64,000 nucleotides of DNA, from contig CAMVCW010000003.1 in the NCBI GenBank assembly GCA_947166125.1, forward strand, positions 1 to 64,000, written 5' to 3'. The position numbers and the translations under genes were made by a program. The stretch is from an uncultured Candidatus Saccharibacteria bacterium (GTDB lineage Bacteria; Patescibacteriota; Saccharimonadia; Saccharimonadales; Saccharimonadaceae). Under the pieces are notes generated by a model that had not been told where the DNA came from, did not search any database, and saw nothing but the letters and a program-made list of their open reading frames with translations. Of this stretch, positions 23,147-30,498 are shown piece by piece (the first letter of the stretch is position 1; each line of letters opens with the position of its first letter).

Positions 23147-24583
23147 TATTAGTTTTTTATCATTATTAGTAATACCGTCGTTATAAAGACCGTTGACTCT
23201 GGCAAATTCACTAGTAGAATTTACTACGTTACCTTTGTATGAGATAGTGGGCAGTCTCCAGCCTTTAGGACAGATAGAGTTCTGTGGGTTCCTGTTAATA
23301 GCATCTGGATCACTAGTACTACCATAAGTAGAGTTTGTTAGGCTACTACTATCGTCACTAGCTATTGCTGCAGACCAGTTGTAGTAATTGCCTACAGATA
23401 GATGTCTATTGGCATTAGTTCTATCTTGAGTGAAATGTGCACAACCAGCGCTTGCATTGAGATAGTTGCAGTTTGGCGTACTATCATCGCCATCCCAATA
23501 CCATTCACCTGGATCTAGGGAGTAGGCTACATTATAAGAGTTAGCCCAATTAGTACCAGCCCCGGTAGCGGAATGCTTGGTAGTATTCTGTGGTGTCCAA
23601 GAAATCACATTTTTTGTAGCATCATAAGAATAATCTTTGCCGTATGCTCCAGCCATAGAGTTATCGTTAAGATCGGTATCATTAGAAGTTAAAGCGGTAT
23701 CTGGAGATAAATCTAGGTCTAGATTCTGCGTCATCCAACAATGTCCATCCTTCAGTTTAGTCACCCAGTACAGTTTATTGTCCCTAGTGTCCACCAAACG
23801 AATAGAGTTATTTTCATCAACCGAAGTTGCAGAGGAACAAATACTATTCTCCATATCCTGCATCTTGTAAAACTGTCCGCTATCCCCAGTCACCGGATCG
23901 GTTACTGTTATTTTCTGTTTTCCTGCCAAAGCAAAGGCATTCTCTAAAGTCGCAGTAGGTTGGGCTGCGGTAGATGGGTGAAGCATCACATATTTCACCT
24001 GTCCACTATATGTAGCGGCAGGCTGAGTGCTTATTGTATATACCGCATAAGTAGTATTGAAAGCCGAGTCCACACCAGTAGCCGTTCCGGCACCCAAAGA
24101 TGCTACCTTAGTCCACTGGTTCGGGACACTAGTATAATCCGTATATTCAGATACGATGCTAGGAGTATAATCACCAGTCCCGCTAGCAGTCAGCTTCATC
24201 GCCCAACTAGACGTACTGCCGCCGGCCGCTGCATCTCCAGTCTGAATATCAGACGCAGAACCCAACGTAGAAGCCAGGACATTAGATCCTTCAGTACCAC
24301 CAGTAGAGCCAATCGCATAAACCACATAGCCATTTTTATCATTACATGACGTATTAATCTTCGTTGCGCCAATATTTTCTATCCTCTGTCCGCTTACTAT
24401 AGAAGTCGTATGTGCAGACGTCAAAGTTCCAATCATGGTACAAGAAACAGGGATACGAACACTAACATTATCCAAAGCAGAATTATTCAACGCATACACA
24501 CAAGAATTGGCTAAACACGCACCGACAAGACTAGTCACGCCAACAAGCCCAGTCGCAATAATCCCCTTACTCATACCTCTCAT
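22946..24583 (-). CDS. DGR target: FISUMP-domain surface protein
   Basis: 545 residues. N-terminus MSKGIIATGLVGVTSLVGACLANSCVYA is a signal sequence or membrane anchor (the ATG at residue 4 is the alternative start). Residues ~40-220 form a Thr/Ser-rich region probably of beta structure; ~230-545 is the FISUMP domain: FYKMQDMENSICSS, LVDTRDNKLYWVTKLKDGHCWMTQNLDLDLS, VGNYYNWSAAIAS, ICPKGWRLP, YYWSSTV, and the end WSVRCVAR. The variable residues fall in the last ~65 positions, as in C-type-lectin-fold DGR targets, where they form the ligand-binding face. Likely an adhesin or receptor with a diversified tip, perhaps for host-cell attachment (inference). A TGG-TAGAAT box lies upstream near 24632. 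Confidence 0.93.
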   Translation of the reverse strand: MRGMSKGIIATGLVGVTSLVGACLANSCVYALNNSALDNVSVRIPVSCTMIGTLTSAHTTSIVSGQRIENIGATKINTSCNDKNGYVVYAIGSTGGTEGSNVLASTLGSASDIQTGDAAAGGSTSSWAMKLTASGTGDYTPSIVSEYTDYTSVPNQWTKVASLGAGTATGVDSAFNTTYAVYTISTQPAATYSGQVKYVMLHPSTAAQPTATLENAFALAGKQKITVTDPVTGDSGQFYKMQDMENSICSSATSVDENNSIRLVDTRDNKLYWVTKLKDGHCWMTQNLDLDLSPDTALTSNDTDLNDNSMAGAYGKDYSYDATKNVISWTPQNTTKHSATGAGTNWANSYNVAYSLDPGEWYWDGDDSTPNCNYLNASAGCAHFTQDRTNANRHLSVGNYYNWSAAIASDDSSSLTNSTYGSTSDPDAINRNPQNSICPKGWRLPTISYKGNVVNSTSEFARVNGLYNDGITNNDKKLIGSPLWFVRSGYVYYGNLNYPGSGAYYWSSTVLSSYYAYGLYFTATGVNPANGNLRYRGWSVRCVAR

Positions 24584-24676
24584 CTTTGCTAATCCCCGTT
24601 TACTTTCATGGTTATTTATTTTATTCTACCACACTTTTTCGTTTTGTAGCAAGACTTTTATGTTTATTTTTGCAAT

Positions 24677-25462
24677 TTAGCTAAAAATTTCGTTATACAT
24701 TTTCTGCCAATCAGATAAATGCAAATCCCCCGGCCGCGCATCAATATCTATCCCTAGTTTCGTAAATATAGTCGTCAGTTCTTCTTTAGATTTTAGTCCC
24801 GCCAAATTATGTATTAATTTCTTCCGCGGTGCACCAAAACCTTGCCGTACTAGTCTAAACACTTCTTCTTTCACTACCGGTACATGCGGCCGCAAAACTA
24901 TTACCTGGCTATCCACCTTTGGTGGCGGCGTAAATTCTGCTCGCCCCACTACCGGCCCTAGCTCTACGTCGGCATAATTTTTCACAAAAAGACTTAACAT
25001 CGTCTCCTTATTGCTTACAATCCTCTCCGCCACCTCCTTCTGGATTAGCAACACTATTCGTTTTGGCCGGTTTTTCATCTTCAATAATTTCTCTATAATC
25101 GGGCTAGTAATATAATACGGTATATTTCCAGCCACACTATATGGCTGCGGCAAATCGTCAAAATCACAATCCAAAATATCCGCATTTATTACTTCTAAAT
25201 TTTTACCCGGAAAAGACTTCGGCAAATTTTCCGCCAAATTTTTATCATATTCTACCGCTATCACCCTATTAAAGCGTTTCAGTAGACTACTCGTCAAAGT
25301 TCCAAGCCCCGGCCCAATCTCCACTACTAACGCAGATTTTTCGGAAGAAACGGACGCGCTTCCTTCAGCTACATTTCCTGCCGCTAAATCAGCAATTTCA
25401 TCCAGAATCGCCCGATTTTTCAACCAATGCTGTCCTAAAGATTTTTTATTCTTCATCCCCAT
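24677..25462 (-). CDS. rsmA: 16S rRNA (adenine1518/1519-N6)-dimethyltransferase
   Basis: 261 residues. Dimethylates two adenines in the 16S 3' hairpin late in 30S assembly. Seen: SLGQHWLKNRAILDEI at the start, the SAM-binding VVEIGPGLGTLTSSLL, the catalytic NIPYYITSPIIEKLL, and a full C-terminal domain (RLVRQGFGAPRKKLIHNL). It differs from the shorter Erm-like protein at 31796. It directly follows the G5/lysozyme-like gene on the same strand. Confidence 0.94.
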   Translation of the reverse strand: MGMKNKKSLGQHWLKNRAILDEIADLAAGNVAEGSASVSSEKSALVVEIGPGLGTLTSSLLKRFNRVIAVEYDKNLAENLPKSFPGKNLEVINADILDCDFDDLPQPYSVAGNIPYYITSPIIEKLLKMKNRPKRIVLLIQKEVAERIVSNKETMLSLFVKNYADVELGPVVGRAEFTPPPKVDSQVIVLRPHVPVVKEEVFRLVRQGFGAPRKKLIHNLAGLKSKEELTTIFTKLGIDIDARPGDLHLSDWQKMYNEIFS

Positions 25463-25465
25463 AAT

Positions 25466-26500
25466 CTAATACCAGCCGTGCGCATACCAGAAATTAATCG
25501 CCTCTTGCCAACCACCATAACGACTCACATACCCAGACATCCATCTAATCTGTGTTACTGGATTCGTTTCCCAATCTGCCCCTGCTGCAGCCATTTTGCT
25601 ACCCGGTAAAGCCTGTGGGATACCATACGCACCAGACGGATTCGCCGCATCTACCCTACAACCACTTTCATGATAAATCAAATCCAGCGCTGCAGATAAA
25701 TCCGCTTCACTCACACCTGCTTGCCGTGCCCAACTTGCACAAGTCTCCCACTCTGGCGGAATAGACTTCTTTGCCCCCACCGCCACAATTCTATCCACTG
25801 GCGCCTTAATGATTTCCTCAGAAACAAGCTCCCTAGATACCTCCACATTATCTACATATAATATATTATATGTAGCTCTTTTTTGCCCAACTTCACCCAG
25901 CTGCCGCACCTCGCTCTTGCCCTTTTCCATGCTAGCATCTTTTTCTTCACGTTCTCCAAAAGGGATCTCTTCATCTATTGTCAACGTCCTGCCACCATTG
26001 CGCGTAATCTCATATACACTTGCTACACCTGTTTCCAAAAAATCTTTATTTGGCACAAAATCTATCTCATCGCCGTCATACACTGTAATTCCAGCCTGAC
26101 CAGCAATTGTTTTAGTATCGTAACTCGCCGTCATTAGGTATTTAGTAGTCTTACCATCCTTTACTATCACTGGCCGCGCCCTATATATATTAATAAAGAA
26201 ATTGTCCGCGTTTATCTCAGTATCTAAGCTCGGTTCTACTATATCACCAGTATTTATTATGATATTTGCCCGCTCTATAGCCTCTTTTACGGTTTTAGCC
26301 TCAGTTTTTACCGTCAATTTATTTTCTTCATCATAAAAAGTAACGAATTTAGCGCCCTCAGTTATATATGTATTTGTAGATTCGTCACCTTCAGCAGAAG
26401 CATTTCTTACCGTCACCCCCGCAACCACTGCAAAAATAATCACTAAAGAAATAGCTATCACAAAACCAAAAGCTTGCTCGATTTTACGCGAAAGCCTCAT
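25466..26500 (-). CDS. cell-wall lytic protein with DUF348, G5 and lysozyme-like domains
   Basis: 344 residues. One N-terminal membrane helix (about 12-33), then ubiquitin-like DUF348 repeats (VTFYDEENKLTVKTEAKTVKEAIERANI; ARPVIVKDGKTTKYLMTASYDTKTIAGQAGI), a G5-like segment (EEIPFGEREEKDASMEKGKSEVRQLGEVGQKRATYNILYVDNVEVSRELVSEEIIKAP), and a C-terminal transglycosylase-like domain (LDLIYHESGCRVDAANPSGAYGIPQA ... EAINFWYAHGWY; catalytic Glu in YHESG). This matches the Rpf/YabE layout. It probably trims peptidoglycan at the surface. The next gene on the strand is rsmA, 3 nt away. Confidence 0.88.
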   Translation of the reverse strand: MRLSRKIEQAFGFVIAISLVIIFAVVAGVTVRNASAEGDESTNTYITEGAKFVTFYDEENKLTVKTEAKTVKEAIERANIIINTGDIVEPSLDTEINADNFFINIYRARPVIVKDGKTTKYLMTASYDTKTIAGQAGITVYDGDEIDFVPNKDFLETGVASVYEITRNGGRTLTIDEEIPFGEREEKDASMEKGKSEVRQLGEVGQKRATYNILYVDNVEVSRELVSEEIIKAPVDRIVAVGAKKSIPPEWETCASWARQAGVSEADLSAALDLIYHESGCRVDAANPSGAYGIPQALPGSKMAAAGADWETNPVTQIRWMSGYVSRYGGWQEAINFWYAHGWY

Positions 26501-26544
26501 ACCCCAATTATATCACACTTATGCCAAAAAGTCCACCCCTATTA

Positions 26545-26711
26545 ATAAAAACCTGTGCGAGGGCAGGTTTTTAAACAATTTTCTAGGTGGTGACAAAACA
26601 TCTATTTTAGCCAAAACAGCTCTACACTCTCCACCCTGTTACTAAACATCTCCCAAATATTTAGTTTTACTAGGCTCAGGCCACTTTCAACGTCGGATTT
26701 GGTCCAAACCT
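26545..26711 (-). ncRNA. candidate small RNA, class unknown
   Basis: Occupies most of the 394-nt gap 26501-26894. On the minus strand TTGACA (26740-26745), a 16-nt spacer and TGC-TAAAAT (26718-26723) form a strong promoter, and AAAACCTG / CAGGTTTTT (26547-26572) a terminator ~165 nt downstream. No good ORF lies between. Inside, GGGTGG can pair with CCACC and CTAAA with TTTAG. It does not show the conserved cores of RNase P RNA, tmRNA or SRP RNA that I know; 6S-like RNA cannot be excluded. Confidence 0.55.
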
Positions 26712-26894
26712 GATTTTATTTTAGCATAGGCAAAATACCTGTCAACCTTGTTTTTTCAAACTATTTATGGTTTAATTTATTCGCAATTTTAGCTATTTTA
26801 CAGAGACAATTTTCAAAAACCGAACACCATCTACTTGACATTTTTCACAAAAATTTTATGCCATAAATACTTTCCTATGGTATACTTAAGCTAT

Positions 26895-27509
26895 ATGAAC
26901 TGGAGGAAATGGTTAGACGAATTCGTCTTAGCTGGCAAAGGTATTTTGCTCGCCACCAAAGAAAAACGTTTTTGGTATGGTTTTATTCCAGCATTTTTGT
27001 TCTTTGGTTTCTTGATGAACCTACTTTCTGGTGGATTCGCCAAATTCGAACTCATGTCCGCTCTAGGTTTTCCTGGTAGCCTAAAAATTATCGCTGATTG
27101 TTTTATTGCAATTTTTGGCGTCAATCAACCCTTCTTAGATTGGCTACCCATCTTCGCTATTTCTATCCTACAAGGCATTTTAATTGGCTTGATTATATTG
27201 CTCTGGAATAAGAAAAAAGAGCAAAATTCCGCCAATCTAGAGAAAGCCGGCATTATTACTGGTCTAATTGCTCTAGGTGCCGGCTGCCCCACCTGCGGGA
27301 CCACTTTACTTACTCCGCTTATTGGGGCAATCTTCTCTACTGGCGGCCTAGCCATTACTGGTGCAATTTCCACCATTATCACTTGGCTCGCCATCATCAT
27401 CGCTATTTTATCCCTCAAGCGCCTAGGTGAAGAAACCTATGTTACAATAATTAATGAAAAATATCTCGCCAAGAAAGCGAAAAAGGAGCAAAGTGAAAAA
27501 AGCATTTAG
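26895..27509 (+). CDS. membrane protein with CPTC motif, possible thiol redox partner
   Basis: 204 residues from the ATG at 26895; a TGG-TATACT box ends 8 nt before it, so upstream in-frame ATGs are not used. Four or five hydrophobic segments are visible (about 28-48, 52-80, 92-112, 130-160, 165-185). Segment four carries GAGCPTCGTTLLTPL, a CXXC pair at the membrane face. The next gene, overlapping by 17 bp, is a DsbA-like protein with CPYC. Together they suggest a disulfide-forming pair in which this protein plays the DsbB/VKOR role (inference). It is not homologous to DsbB by any signature I can see. Confidence 0.7.
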   Translation: MNWRKWLDEFVLAGKGILLATKEKRFWYGFIPAFLFFGFLMNLLSGGFAKFELMSALGFPGSLKIIADCFIAIFGVNQPFLDWLPIFAISILQGILIGLIILLWNKKKEQNSANLEKAGIITGLIALGAGCPTCGTTLLTPLIGAIFSTGGLAITGAISTIITWLAIIIAILSLKRLGEETYVTIINEKYLAKKAKKEQSEKSI

Positions 27510-28188
27510 AATATTTGGCATCTTAGCTATTATTGTGGTAATTATTGCCGCAATCACAGCCAGCATGAACACCACTCCATCCAATGCCGATAGGGTATGG
27601 GATGAACAAATGACTATCGGTAATATGGATGCCAAAAATTACTTCATCGTTTATTCTGATTTAGTTTGCCCATATTGTATCGCCTTTGAAAACGCTATCG
27701 TAGAACACGAAGAAGAATTTCAAAAATATCTAGCAGAAAACGATATATTATTTGAAGTTCGGCTTTCCGATTTTCTTTACGAATACGGTGAATCTAATCC
27801 TATTCACTCACGTTATTCCGCTCTTGGCGCTTACTGCGCTAAAAAGGAAAATAAGTTCTGGGACTATTATAACTTGGCAGTCTCCAGTATCTGGAACGAT
27901 TATTTCAAAGTCTCCGGCAAATCTGCTTTTTCTAAATTATCTGGCATCGGCAAAGAATATTGGATTGATATCGGCAAACAAGTAGGCCTCAGCGAAGATT
28001 TCGAAAATTGCGTCAAAAACGAAGACACTCTAGACGAAATCAAAACTAATGCTACCAAAACTTCCAAACTTGCTCGTGGTATGCCATATTTCAAATTCAA
28101 CGATTATACCAGCTCTGGCTTCGACCTCTCCTGGGATTATCAATATGTGCTAATGTATTTCCAAGCCGGATTAGAAAGTAAAAAATAG
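27493..28188 (+). CDS. DsbA-like thioredoxin-fold protein, membrane anchored
   Basis: 231 residues from GTG at 27493, which has AAAGGAG upstream; an ATG at 27454 is the alternative and adds 13 basic residues. One N-terminal membrane helix (IFGILAIIVVIIAAITAS), then a thioredoxin-fold domain with the active site VCPYC and the cis-Pro region RGMPYFKFND. The helical insert between them fits DsbA/BdbD-type oxidases. Likely extracytoplasmic, oxidising surface or pilus proteins. Coupled to the preceding CPTC membrane protein. Confidence 0.85.
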   Translation: MKKAFRIFGILAIIVVIIAAITASMNTTPSNADRVWDEQMTIGNMDAKNYFIVYSDLVCPYCIAFENAIVEHEEEFQKYLAENDILFEVRLSDFLYEYGESNPIHSRYSALGAYCAKKENKFWDYYNLAVSSIWNDYFKVSGKSAFSKLSGIGKEYWIDIGKQVGLSEDFENCVKNEDTLDEIKTNATKTSKLARGMPYFKFNDYTSSGFDLSWDYQYVLMYFQAGLESKK

Positions 28189-28194
28189 ATAGTC

Positions 28195-28381
28195 AACAAA
28201 TAGTTACTTTTATTAGCATAATGAGATTTAGACCAGATTTGTTTGGTATAATTTTTACAACCTAGCAACGAAAAAATGTCCCTAGCGAACCAAAGTGAGC
28301 GACTAAAGACATTTTTTCTTGACCTATGTTGTAAAAATTACAAGCCAAACAAGTCCAAGCTAATAAAAGTAACTATTTGTT
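28195..28381. repeat. long-armed palindrome between convergent genes, copy 1
   Basis: Perfect 23-bp outer arms (28195-28217 and 28359-28381), a second stem (TTTGG..ATTTTTACAAC / GTTGTAAAAAT..CCAAA) and an apical AAAAAATGTC / GACATTTTTT hairpin that is a terminator on both strands. The core AGCATAATGAGATTTAGACC and GTCCAAGCT recur in copy 2 (55898-56081). The right arm covers the first two bases of the rarA stop codon. Confidence 0.75.
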
Positions 28382-29558
28382 AATAATCCCATATTTTTTC
28401 GTTTTTGATACTATCCGGCAGATAGTTCTTATCCAGATGAAATCCAGCCTCCCATTTTTGCCCTTTCCCGTATCCTAAATCCTTCATTAGTTTGGTCGGC
28501 GCATTTCTTAACCAAATCGGTACTGGCTCATTTGGCGATTTGCGCGCCAAATCTAGGGCTTTATACCACGCATCCGTTGCAGCTCGTGATTTCTTAGATT
28601 TTGCTAGCGCCACCGCCGTATGCGCCAACATTAGCCCAGATTCCGGCATCCCCACCCTTTCCACAGCCTGAAAACAGGCCGTAGCTAGACTCAATGCCCC
28701 ATTCCCTGCCAATCCTATATCTTCCGAAGCAAATATCACCATTCGCCGTGCAATAAATTTCGGATCTTCCCCCGCCTGCACCATCCGTGCCAAATAATAC
28801 AATGCTGCGTCCACATCGCTACCCCGCATCGACTTAATAAACGCCGAAATCGTATCATAATGTTTATCACCCTTTTTATCATGCCCAGGCATCTTACGCC
28901 CAGCCGCTTCTAGCACTATCTTATCATCTACTTTTTCCGCTAAAGACAGCGCCAATTCCAAATCCCCTAGTGCCGACCTAGCATCACCACCAGATAGCTC
29001 CGCCAATAAATCTATTGCCTTTTTCGTCACCCGTTTTGTAGCTTTTTCTGCCTTTATCGCTCGTTTCAGTACTTCCAAAATTGCTTCTTTACTTAGCGGT
29101 GCCACTACCACCACGCGCGATCTACTAAGTAGCGGCGATATCACTTCAAAAGATGGGTTTTCCGTAGTGGCTCCAATTAATGTAATTAATCCAGATTCCA
29201 CATGTGGCAAAAACGCATCTTGTTGCGCCTTATTAAATCTATGAATTTCATCCACAAACAAAATCGTTCGTGTACCCAAGTTCCAATTCACCCTCGCGCG
29301 TGCCACCACGTCTTCCACGTCTTTTTTACCAGCCGTCACCGCCGAGATCTCCACGAAATCCGCCTTGAATTCACTGGCGAGTATTCGTGCCAAGGTAGTT
29401 TTACCAGTACCTGGTGGCCCCCAAAAAATCAGATTCACCGGCTCACCTTTTTTCACGATTTCCGTCAAAATTTTACCATTGCCCACAATCTCTTCTTGCC
29501 CCAAAACATCAGATAGTTTCTTGGGGCGCATCCGCTCCGCTAATGGTACTCTATTCAT
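28380..29558 (-). CDS. rarA: replication-associated recombination protein A (AAA+ ATPase)
   Basis: 392 residues from ATG at 29558, whose N-terminus PLAERMRPKKLSDVLGQEEI is typical. A start at 29585 would lie across the -10 box. Seen: Walker A GPPGTGKTTLARIL, Walker B ILFVDEIHRFNKAQQDAFLPHVE, sensor 1 GATTENPSFEV, and a C-terminal tetramerisation domain (FIKSMRGSDVDAALYYLARMV). RarA/MgsA/WRNIP1 proteins act at stalled replication forks. TATAAT ends 7 nt before the ATG, so the mRNA is probably leaderless. Confidence 0.95.
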   Translation of the reverse strand: MNRVPLAERMRPKKLSDVLGQEEIVGNGKILTEIVKKGEPVNLIFWGPPGTGKTTLARILASEFKADFVEISAVTAGKKDVEDVVARARVNWNLGTRTILFVDEIHRFNKAQQDAFLPHVESGLITLIGATTENPSFEVISPLLSRSRVVVVAPLSKEAILEVLKRAIKAEKATKRVTKKAIDLLAELSGGDARSALGDLELALSLAEKVDDKIVLEAAGRKMPGHDKKGDKHYDTISAFIKSMRGSDVDAALYYLARMVQAGEDPKFIARRMVIFASEDIGLAGNGALSLATACFQAVERVGMPESGLMLAHTAVALAKSKKSRAATDAWYKALDLARKSPNEPVPIWLRNAPTKLMKDLGYGKGQKWEAGFHLDKNYLPDSIKNEKIWDY

Positions 29559-29565
29559 ATCTAAT

Positions 29566-29571
29566 ATTATA
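29566..29571 (-). promoter_or_regulatory. -10 box of rarA (leaderless start)
   Basis: Minus strand TATAAT, 7 nt before the chosen ATG. Confidence 0.6.
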
Positions 29572-29643
29572 TAATATTTTCGCAATTTCTGAATTTTTAT
29601 GGTAAAATTAAGCTAACATTAACACTAAAGGAGTTATAAAAAA

Positions 29644-30081
29644 ATGTCCGATTACGAGGCATATCAACTATTCAATAGCGTAAGCAATAACAGCTCTTAC
29701 ACTTCAGCCGCAACAGGCGCCAGCATCTGGGGCATCATCGCCTTAATACTCGCCATTGTCGGCGGTATCTTGGTTTATTTCCTCTTCGTCAAAGCAAAAA
29801 CAGAACCAAAAGGCAAATTTGCTAAATGGCTCAAAGATTTTCTATCTTTCAAAATTATGTGGATTGAACCAATCCTCAAAGTTGTTTACTATGTTGCTAC
29901 CATCTTCACGGTGCTTTATTCCTTCACTTTCCTAGCACTCGGTGGCTATGGCTTCTTAATGTTCTTGATGTGCCTAATACTTGGTCCGATCATCATCCGC
30001 ATCGTTTACGAGGCAACCATGATGTTCATCATGATTTGGCGAAACACCAGAGACATCGCCGAAAATACCAAAAAGAAATAA
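29644..30081 (+). CDS. DUF4282-like membrane protein
   Basis: 145 residues with AAAGGAG before the ATG. Three hydrophobic segments (about 28-50, 75-97, 98-125) and the motif DFLSFKIMWIEPILKVVYYVATIFTVLYSF, matching the DUF4282 pattern. N-terminus is Ser/Asn-rich and probably outside or disordered; C-terminus basic. Function of the family is unknown. A terminator follows at 30099-30124. Confidence 0.75.
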   Translation: MSDYEAYQLFNSVSNNSSYTSAATGASIWGIIALILAIVGGILVYFLFVKAKTEPKGKFAKWLKDFLSFKIMWIEPILKVVYYVATIFTVLYSFTFLALGGYGFLMFLMCLILGPIIIRIVYEATMMFIMIWRNTRDIAENTKKK

Positions 30082-30098
30082 ACCATACCAACATCACA

Positions 30099-30124
30099 AA
30101 ATCTCCCCAACAGGGGAGATTTTT
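30099..30124 (+). terminator. terminator of 29644-30081
   Basis: ATCTCCCC / GGGGAGAT stem with AACA loop and a T-run. Confidence 0.85.
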
Positions 30125-30163
30125 CTTTACCAAAAACTCAAATATGTGATATAATATACATAC

Positions 30164-30239
30164 GGTTCTGTAGCTCAGTTGGTAGAGCAGAGGCCTGAAG
30201 AGCCTTGTGTCACTGGTTCAAGTCCAGTCGGAACCACCA
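30164..30239 (+). tRNA. tRNA-Phe (GAA)
   Basis: 76 nt with full cloverleaf: acceptor GGTTCTG / CGGAACC, D arm AGCTCAGTTGGTAGAGC, anticodon loop CTGAAGA (GAA), TTCAAGT T-loop, encoded CCA. A TGA-TATAAT box lies at 30147-30155. First of three tRNAs in tandem. Confidence 0.96.
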
Positions 30240-30250
30240 CTTTAAAAAGT

Positions 30251-30327
30251 GGGTCGGTAGCTCAGCTGGTTAGAGCACGGGCCTTTTAAGCCCGGTGTCG
30301 AGGGTTCGAGCCCCTCCCGACTCACCA
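30251..30327 (+). tRNA. tRNA-Lys (TTT)
   Basis: 77 nt. Acceptor GGGTCGG / CCGACTC, anticodon stem CGGGC / GCCCG with loop CTTTTAA (TTT), T-loop TTCGAGC, encoded CCA. Eleven nt from tRNA-Phe. Confidence 0.96.
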
Positions 30328-30335
30328 TTTTTTAT

Positions 30336-30412
30336 GGGCGGTTAGCTCAGTTGGCTAGAGCGCGTCTTTGACGTAGACGAGGTCACAGGTTCGACTCCTG
30401 TATCGCCCACCA
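30336..30412 (+). tRNA. tRNA-Val (GAC)
   Basis: 77 nt. Acceptor GGGCGGT / ATCGCCC, anticodon stem CGTCT / AGACG with loop TTGACGT (GAC), T-loop TTCGACT, encoded CCA. Eight nt from tRNA-Lys; a strong promoter begins 1 nt after its end. Confidence 0.96.
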
Positions 30413-30471
30413 TTGACAAAATATATAAAGTATGATATAATGAAAATATAAGGCTCTACAGCCTATTTTTT
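30413..30471 (+). promoter_or_regulatory. consensus promoter followed at once by a terminator-like hairpin
   Basis: TTGACA (30413-30418), 17 nt, TATAAT (30436-30441): a perfect consensus. Start near 30448, then AGGCT-CTAC-AGCCT (30451-30464) and a T-run. The product would be about 25 nt unless read-through reaches hisS. A second box, TGA-TATAAT (30484-30489), lies 9 nt before the hisS ATG. Confidence 0.65.
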
Positions 30472-30498
30472 ATTCCTATATGATATAATTAAAGTACT

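Noticed and set aside
28195-28381. CRISPR array or insertion sequence
   Set aside because: There are no regularly spaced direct repeats, no cas genes and no transposase. The palindromes have unique arms and a terminator core.
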